This document shows positions 6,826-9,290 of a DNA stretch of 9,290 nt, one piece after another. The notes below the pieces were generated by a model, which did not search any database, had not been told where the DNA came from, and was given only the letters and a program-made list of their open reading frames with translations. Position 1 is the first letter of the stretch, and each line of letters starts with the position of its first letter. Source of the stretch: Candidatus Aquicultor primus. Lineage in GTDB: Bacteria > Actinomycetota > Aquicultoria > Aquicultorales > Aquicultoraceae. The translations under genes and the position numbers were made by a program. Location: assembly GCA_001767575.1 (NCBI GenBank), contig MELI01000076.1, positions 17,743 through 27,032 on the forward strand. Reading direction: 5' to 3'.

Positions 6826-7764
6826 ATGGAAATCATAAAAGGAATTGACAGCATCGAACATGTCGGGGGCCCGACCGCCGTCACCATCGGCGTCTTCGAC
6901 GGCGTTCATCTAGGGCACCAGACTATTATTCGTAAAGCCATCGAACTCGCCGCCTCGATAGACGGAAAGAGCGTCGTTGTTACCTTCGACCCTCATCCGC
7001 TCGCCATCGTCAGGCCGGGAAGCGAGCCGGCCCTGTTGACCTCTACTGAGCTTAAGGCTGAGTATATATCGGAGCTGGGTGCCGACTTTCTCCTGGTAAT
7101 ACCTTTCTCCGGCGATATCGCGAACATGGAAGCCAAGGATTTTGTCGATGACGTCCTTCTCGGTAAGCTGCACGCGCGCCATGTCGTAATCGGTGAGGAT
7201 TTTTCCTTCGGTAAACACCGTCAAGGCACCGTCGATTTCCTGCGCGCTTACGGCGCTCCGAAAGGACTCGATATCGTGGCGGTAGAGCATGTGCGAGAAA
7301 GCGATACCGTCATCAGCAGCACCGAGGTGAGAAAACGCCTTAAAGAAGGTGACATCGAAGGCGTGCGAGCCCTTACAGGGCGATATCCCAAATTCCGGGG
7401 CCGGGTTGCCCGCGGCTTCGGGCGCGGCGGCTCGATAATCGGGTTCCCCACCGCCAACATCGAGACCTTCCATAACGAGTTGACCCCGAGACCGGGGGTA
7501 TATGCCGGATACGCGCTCACCGACGGCGAGCGCTACCCCTGTGTCATAGACATCGGATGGTCGCCGACTTTCGGCGACTTACATAAAGCGGAGATACATG
7601 TCCATATTTTAGGTTTTAATAAAGACATTTACGGTAATACTTTAGACGTCGAGATACAAGCCCGCCTGCGCGACGAGATGACCTTCTCCGGCGTTGAAGA
7701 ACTGAAGGCCAACATCCGCAAGGATATCGAGCGAGCGAAAGACCTACTCGCAATTCGACCTTAA
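6826..7764 (+). CDS. ribF: Bifunctional riboflavin kinase / FAD synthetase RibF
   Basis: RibF (312 aa) phosphorylates riboflavin to FMN and then adenylylates FMN to FAD in the cytoplasm. The N-terminal FAD-synthetase (nucleotidyltransferase-like) domain, about 1-185, shows GVFDGVHLGH at 22-31, TFDPHP at 53-58, GEDFSFGKHRQGTVDFL at 123-139 and ISSTEVRKRL at 163-172. The C-terminal flavokinase beta-barrel, about 186-308, shows the GFPTAN loop at 206-211, GVYAGYA at 224-230, IDIGWSPTF at 241-249 and the IHVHILGFNKDIYG segment at 257-270. Both catalytic halves look intact and the length is typical. ATG 6826 has GGGAG (6813-6817) 8 bases upstream. It sits in its usual place between truB and rpsO, but a 138-base gap with inverted repeats precedes it. 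I see no FMN riboswitch there. Confidence 0.96.
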   Translation: MEIIKGIDSIEHVGGPTAVTIGVFDGVHLGHQTIIRKAIELAASIDGKSVVVTFDPHPLAIVRPGSEPALLTSTELKAEYISELGADFLLVIPFSGDIANMEAKDFVDDVLLGKLHARHVVIGEDFSFGKHRQGTVDFLRAYGAPKGLDIVAVEHVRESDTVISSTEVRKRLKEGDIEGVRALTGRYPKFRGRVARGFGRGGSIIGFPTANIETFHNELTPRPGVYAGYALTDGERYPCVIDIGWSPTFGDLHKAEIHVHILGFNKDIYGNTLDVEIQARLRDEMTFSGVEELKANIRKDIERAKDLLAIRP

Positions 7765-7765
7765 T

Positions 7766-7777
7766 TGCGTTTACGCA
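7766..7777 (+). other. Small hairpin just after ribF
   Basis: TGCGT (7766-7770) and ACGCA (7773-7777) form a perfect 5-bp inverted repeat separated by TT (4 bp with a four-base loop in RNA). No T tract follows. It overlaps the putative -35 element of rpsO. Probably too weak to terminate; recorded for completeness. Confidence 0.25.
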
Positions 7778-7798
7778 GGTTTGGCTTTGTGTTAATAT
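7770..7798 (+). promoter_or_regulatory. Candidate sigma-70/sigma-A type promoter for rpsO-pnp
   Basis: TTTACG (7770-7775) is a 4-of-6 -35 element, followed by a 17-base spacer and TAATAT (7793-7798), a 4-of-6 -10 element preceded by TG at 7790-7791 as in extended -10 promoters. The surrounding 7790-7815 is strikingly A/T-rich compared with the coding regions. Transcription would start near 7805 and give a leader of about 150 bases before rpsO. Confidence 0.45.
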
Positions 7799-7833
7799 TT
7801 AAAAGATAAAGTATGAGGAATTACCGCTCACTA

Positions 7834-7936
7834 GGTTACCGATTCACCAACGGTTACTTGGTTTGTGGTGAATCAAACCCGATATCGGGGCGGCGCCGGG
7901 CAAAAGCATCGGCGTCGAGCGTCGATTTTTTCGGGT
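7834..7936 (+). promoter_or_regulatory. Structured rpsO leader RNA, candidate S15 autoregulatory element
   Basis: GATTCACCA (7841-7849) pairs perfectly with TGGTGAATC (7866-7874), and GGTT (7834-7837) with AACC (7876-7879) extends it across a small internal loop. CCCGATATCGGG (7878-7889) is a 12-bp palindrome. CGGCGCCG (7891-7898) pairs with CGGCGTCG (7910-7917) over 8 bp with one G.U. ACCCGA (7877-7882) can alternatively pair with TCGGGT (7931-7936). S15 is known to repress its own synthesis through leader RNAs that differ between phyla; assignment of this leader to S15 control is inference. Confidence 0.5.
7908..7931 (+). terminator. Candidate attenuator terminator in the rpsO leader
   Basis: ATCGGCG (7908-7914) pairs with CGTCGAT (7920-7926) over 7 bp with one G.U around a five-base loop TCGAG, directly followed by T at 7927-7931. 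This is a short but canonical intrinsic terminator shape. Its left arm overlaps the right arm of the 7891-7917 hairpin at 7910-7914, so the two cannot form together. The tandem 7-base repeat GCGTCGA (7912-7918, 7919-7925) creates this overlap. Confidence 0.45.
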
Positions 7937-7941
7937 AAAAC

Positions 7942-7951
7942 AAGGAGGTGA
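7942..7951 (+). promoter_or_regulatory. Perfect extended Shine-Dalgarno of rpsO
   Basis: AAGGAGGTGA matches the 16S-tail complement over ten bases and ends 4 bases before ATG 7956. This fixes the rpsO start and predicts very efficient initiation when the site is exposed. Its GGTGA (7947-7951) could also pair with TCACC (7844-7848) of the leader's first stem, a possible 5-bp occlusion. Confidence 0.8.
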
Positions 7952-7955
7952 CACC

Positions 7956-8225
7956 ATGGCACTCGATAAGGAACTCAAAACCAGCATCATAGATGAGCAC
8001 AAAGTCCATGACGGAGACACCGGCTCACCGGAAGTGCAGGTAGCGATGCTCACCAGGCGAATCAATGACCTTACGCAACACCTGAAAGAACACAAGAAGG
8101 ATCATCACTCGCGCCGTGGTCTTCTGAAGATGGTCGGCCATCGCAGAAGACTGCTCAACTATCTCAAGAACAAGAATATCGAGAGATACCGAGAGCTCAT
8201 AGCCAAACTGGGGCTAAGAGCGTAA
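7956..8225 (+). CDS. rpsO: 30S ribosomal protein S15
   Basis: S15 (89 aa, the normal length) is a primary binder of the 16S central-domain three-way junction and forms a bridge to the 50S subunit. The sequence is all-helical and highly conserved: [20 protein letters not shown] at 21-40, and [20 protein letters not shown] at 45-64, which holds the rRNA-contacting H46, D49, H50, H51 and S52, then [20 protein letters not shown]. The start ATG 7956 follows a perfect Shine-Dalgarno. The stop TAA (8223-8225) is followed at once by an in-frame TAG. The gene precedes pnp, as in a very wide range of bacteria, and likely shares its transcript. The folded leader upstream is a candidate for feedback control by S15 itself. 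Confidence 0.98.
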   Translation: MALDKELKTSIIDEHKVHDGDTGSPEVQVAMLTRRINDLTQHLKEHKKDHHSRRGLLKMVGHRRRLLNYLKNKNIERYRELIAKLGLRA

Positions 8226-8239
8226 TAGTCAAGCTTGAA

Positions 8240-8263
8240 AGGGCAACCTCCATAGGTTGCCCT
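8240..8263 (+). other. Perfect 10-bp hairpin between rpsO and pnp (terminator or RNA-processing site)
   Basis: AGGGCAACCT (8240-8249) pairs perfectly with AGGTTGCCCT (8254-8263) around the four-base loop CCAT. The hairpin is strong, but the following bases (AAATCTATATTAAAG) lack a T tract, so it is a poor intrinsic terminator. It may instead protect the 3' end of rpsO mRNA or be a processing site in the pnp leader. In enterobacteria the pnp leader hairpin is cut by RNase III as part of PNPase autoregulation; whether that applies here is inference. Confidence 0.65.
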
Positions 8264-8286
8264 AAATCTATATTAAAGAATATTTT

Positions 8287-8294
8287 AGGAGGTT
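8287..8294 (+). promoter_or_regulatory. Shine-Dalgarno of pnp
   Basis: AGGAGGTT lies upstream of ATG 8305; the GGAGG core ends 12 bases before the start codon, a slightly long spacing. GGAGGTT (8288-8294) is exactly complementary to AACCTCC (8245-8251) in the left arm and loop of the upstream hairpin. Confidence 0.7.
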
Positions 8295-8304
8295 CTCAAA
8301 ATCT

Positions 8305-9290
8305 ATGGAGCCTAATCAAAAAAGCGGCACGCAAGTAAGAGAAGTCTTAAGGCAAGAGTTCGACCTGGACGGTAAGACGATTGCTTTTGAGACGGGCCTG
8401 CTGGCCCAACAGGCTGACGGCGCGCTAACGGTTCAAATGGGCGAGACGGTAACGCTGGTGACAGCGGTTGTCGCAAGTAAACCGACAGCGGGCAAGGATT
8501 TTCTCCCCCTGACGGTAGACGTAGAGGAAAAGATGTATGCCGCCGGTAAAATTCCGGGCGGTTTCATCAAACGGGAAACCAGGCCGAGCGAGAAAGCGAC
8601 GCTCACCGCGCGCCTTATCGACAGGCCGCTTCGCCCATCGTTCCCCAAAGGTTTTTATAACGAGATTCAGGTGCTGGCGACGATACTGTCGGTGGATTTC
8701 GCCAACCAGCCAGATATCCTGGCTCTCAACGGCGCTTCGATGGCGCTGCTGTTGGCGGATGCCCCGTTTAGCGGTCCGGTCGCCGGTGTAAGAATCGGCA
8801 GGGTAGACGGCAAGTTTATTCTTAATCCTACATTCGAGGATCTCGACGCAAGCGACCTCGAGATGATAGTCGCGGGCAACCGTGACGCTATTCTCATGGT
8901 TGAAGCGGGCGCCAGTGAGGTTCTCGAAGCCGACGTAGTTAAGGCGCTCGACTTGGCGCATGACGCTATCGTCAAGCTCTGTGATTTTCAGGAGCGCTTC
9001 AAAGCGGCATACGCTGACATCAAACCGCCTTCAAATAAAGTGATCGAGGTAGCACAACCCGATCCCGCATATGCGGAGATAGAGGAGCGCGTTCGCGCAC
9101 TCGCTACCGGCAAAATAAAGGAATCGCTGAGAAACCATGACAAGCTTGAGCGCGACCGCCAACAAGACCTCATCGCGGAAGAGGTACTCGCGGAACTCGC
9201 GGAAATGGTCGAAGACAAGGAATCCTATGTCTCAAAGGCGCTCAAGCAAATCAAAAAAGAAGAGATGCGCCGCATGATTCTCGACGAGGG
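8305..9290 (+). CDS. pnp: Polyribonucleotide nucleotidyltransferase (PNPase), N-terminal part (3' end outside window)
   Basis: The frame opens at ATG 8305 and stays open to the last base, giving 328 residues plus two bases. PNPase is the phosphorolytic 3'-to-5' exoribonuclease of the RNA-decay machinery, a trimer that can also polymerise RNA tails. The first RNase PH-like domain (about 15-150) shows GALTVQMGETVTLVTAVVAS, KMYAAGKIPGGF at 76-87 and RLIDRPLRPSFP at 103-114, the family's RNA-binding region. NQPDILALNGASMALLLADA follows. The all-helical linker domain occupies about 240-315, and the window ends at EEMRRMILDEG, just where the second, catalytic RNase PH domain begins. That domain and the KH and S1 domains lie outside. 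Nothing in the visible part is unusual. Confidence 0.97.
   Translation, partial: MEPNQKSGTQVREVLRQEFDLDGKTIAFETGLLAQQADGALTVQMGETVTLVTAVVASKPTAGKDFLPLTVDVEEKMYAAGKIPGGFIKRETRPSEKATLTARLIDRPLRPSFPKGFYNEIQVLATILSVDFANQPDILALNGASMALLLADAPFSGPVAGVRIGRVDGKFILNPTFEDLDASDLEMIVAGNRDAILMVEAGASEVLEADVVKALDLAHDAIVKLCDFQERFKAAYADIKPPSNKVIEVAQPDPAYAEIEERVRALATGKIKESLRNHDKLERDRQQDLIAEEVLAELAEMVEDKESYVSKALKQIKKEEMRRMILDE

Noticed and set aside
8258..8286. Separate promoter for pnp in the A/T-rich stretch before it (TTGCCC and TATTTT, or TATATT at 8269)
   Set aside because: TTGCCC/TATTTT would start transcription within or after the Shine-Dalgarno, and TATATT has no -35 element at a workable distance (TTGAAA at 8235 is 28 bases away).

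Overview
This window is an unbroken run of the conserved bacterial transcription, translation and RNA-maturation cluster. All genes lie on the plus strand, in the order rimP (3' end only) - nusA - rnpM (ylxR) - infB - ylxP - rbfA - nrnA - truB - ribF - rpsO - pnp (5' part only). Every gene was identified from protein motifs read in the sequence, not from a database search. There are no mobile elements, CRISPR arrays, tRNA or rRNA genes, and no non-coding stretch longer than about 190 bases.

Likely organism: a moderately GC-rich member of the Gram-positive lineages. The order rbfA-nrnA-truB-ribF-rpsO-pnp, the presence of ylxR and ylxP, a short NusA without the proteobacterial C-terminal acidic repeats, and an NrnA-type DHH nuclease all point to Bacillota or to an early-branching actinobacterial group. 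The ylxQ gene that often sits between ylxR and infB in Bacillota is absent. I cannot decide the phylum from this window alone.

Layout: bases 1-4343 (rimP to ylxP) are tightly packed, with gaps of 2-23 bases, and probably form one transcript. A 103-base gap with a terminator-like hairpin separates ylxP from rbfA. rbfA, nrnA and truB follow; rbfA and nrnA overlap by 8 bases and truB starts 5 bases after nrnA. A 138-base gap with three small inverted repeats precedes ribF. A 191-base gap before rpsO holds a plausible promoter and a folded leader with mutually exclusive hairpins. A 79-base gap between rpsO and pnp holds a perfect 10-bp hairpin whose strands can also pair with the pnp ribosome-binding site and start codon.

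How the genes work together: RimP and RbfA mature the 30S subunit, IF-2 and S15 serve initiation and 30S structure, and TruB modifies tRNA. NusA controls elongation and termination, and RnpM modulates RNase P. NrnA and PNPase handle the late and bulk steps of RNA decay. RibF makes FMN and FAD and is the metabolic outlier of the cluster.

I see no undescribed multi-gene system. The points worth a second look are the cysteine/histidine tail on NusA, the switch-like rpsO leader, the rpsO-pnp intergenic RNA, and the palindromes before ribF.
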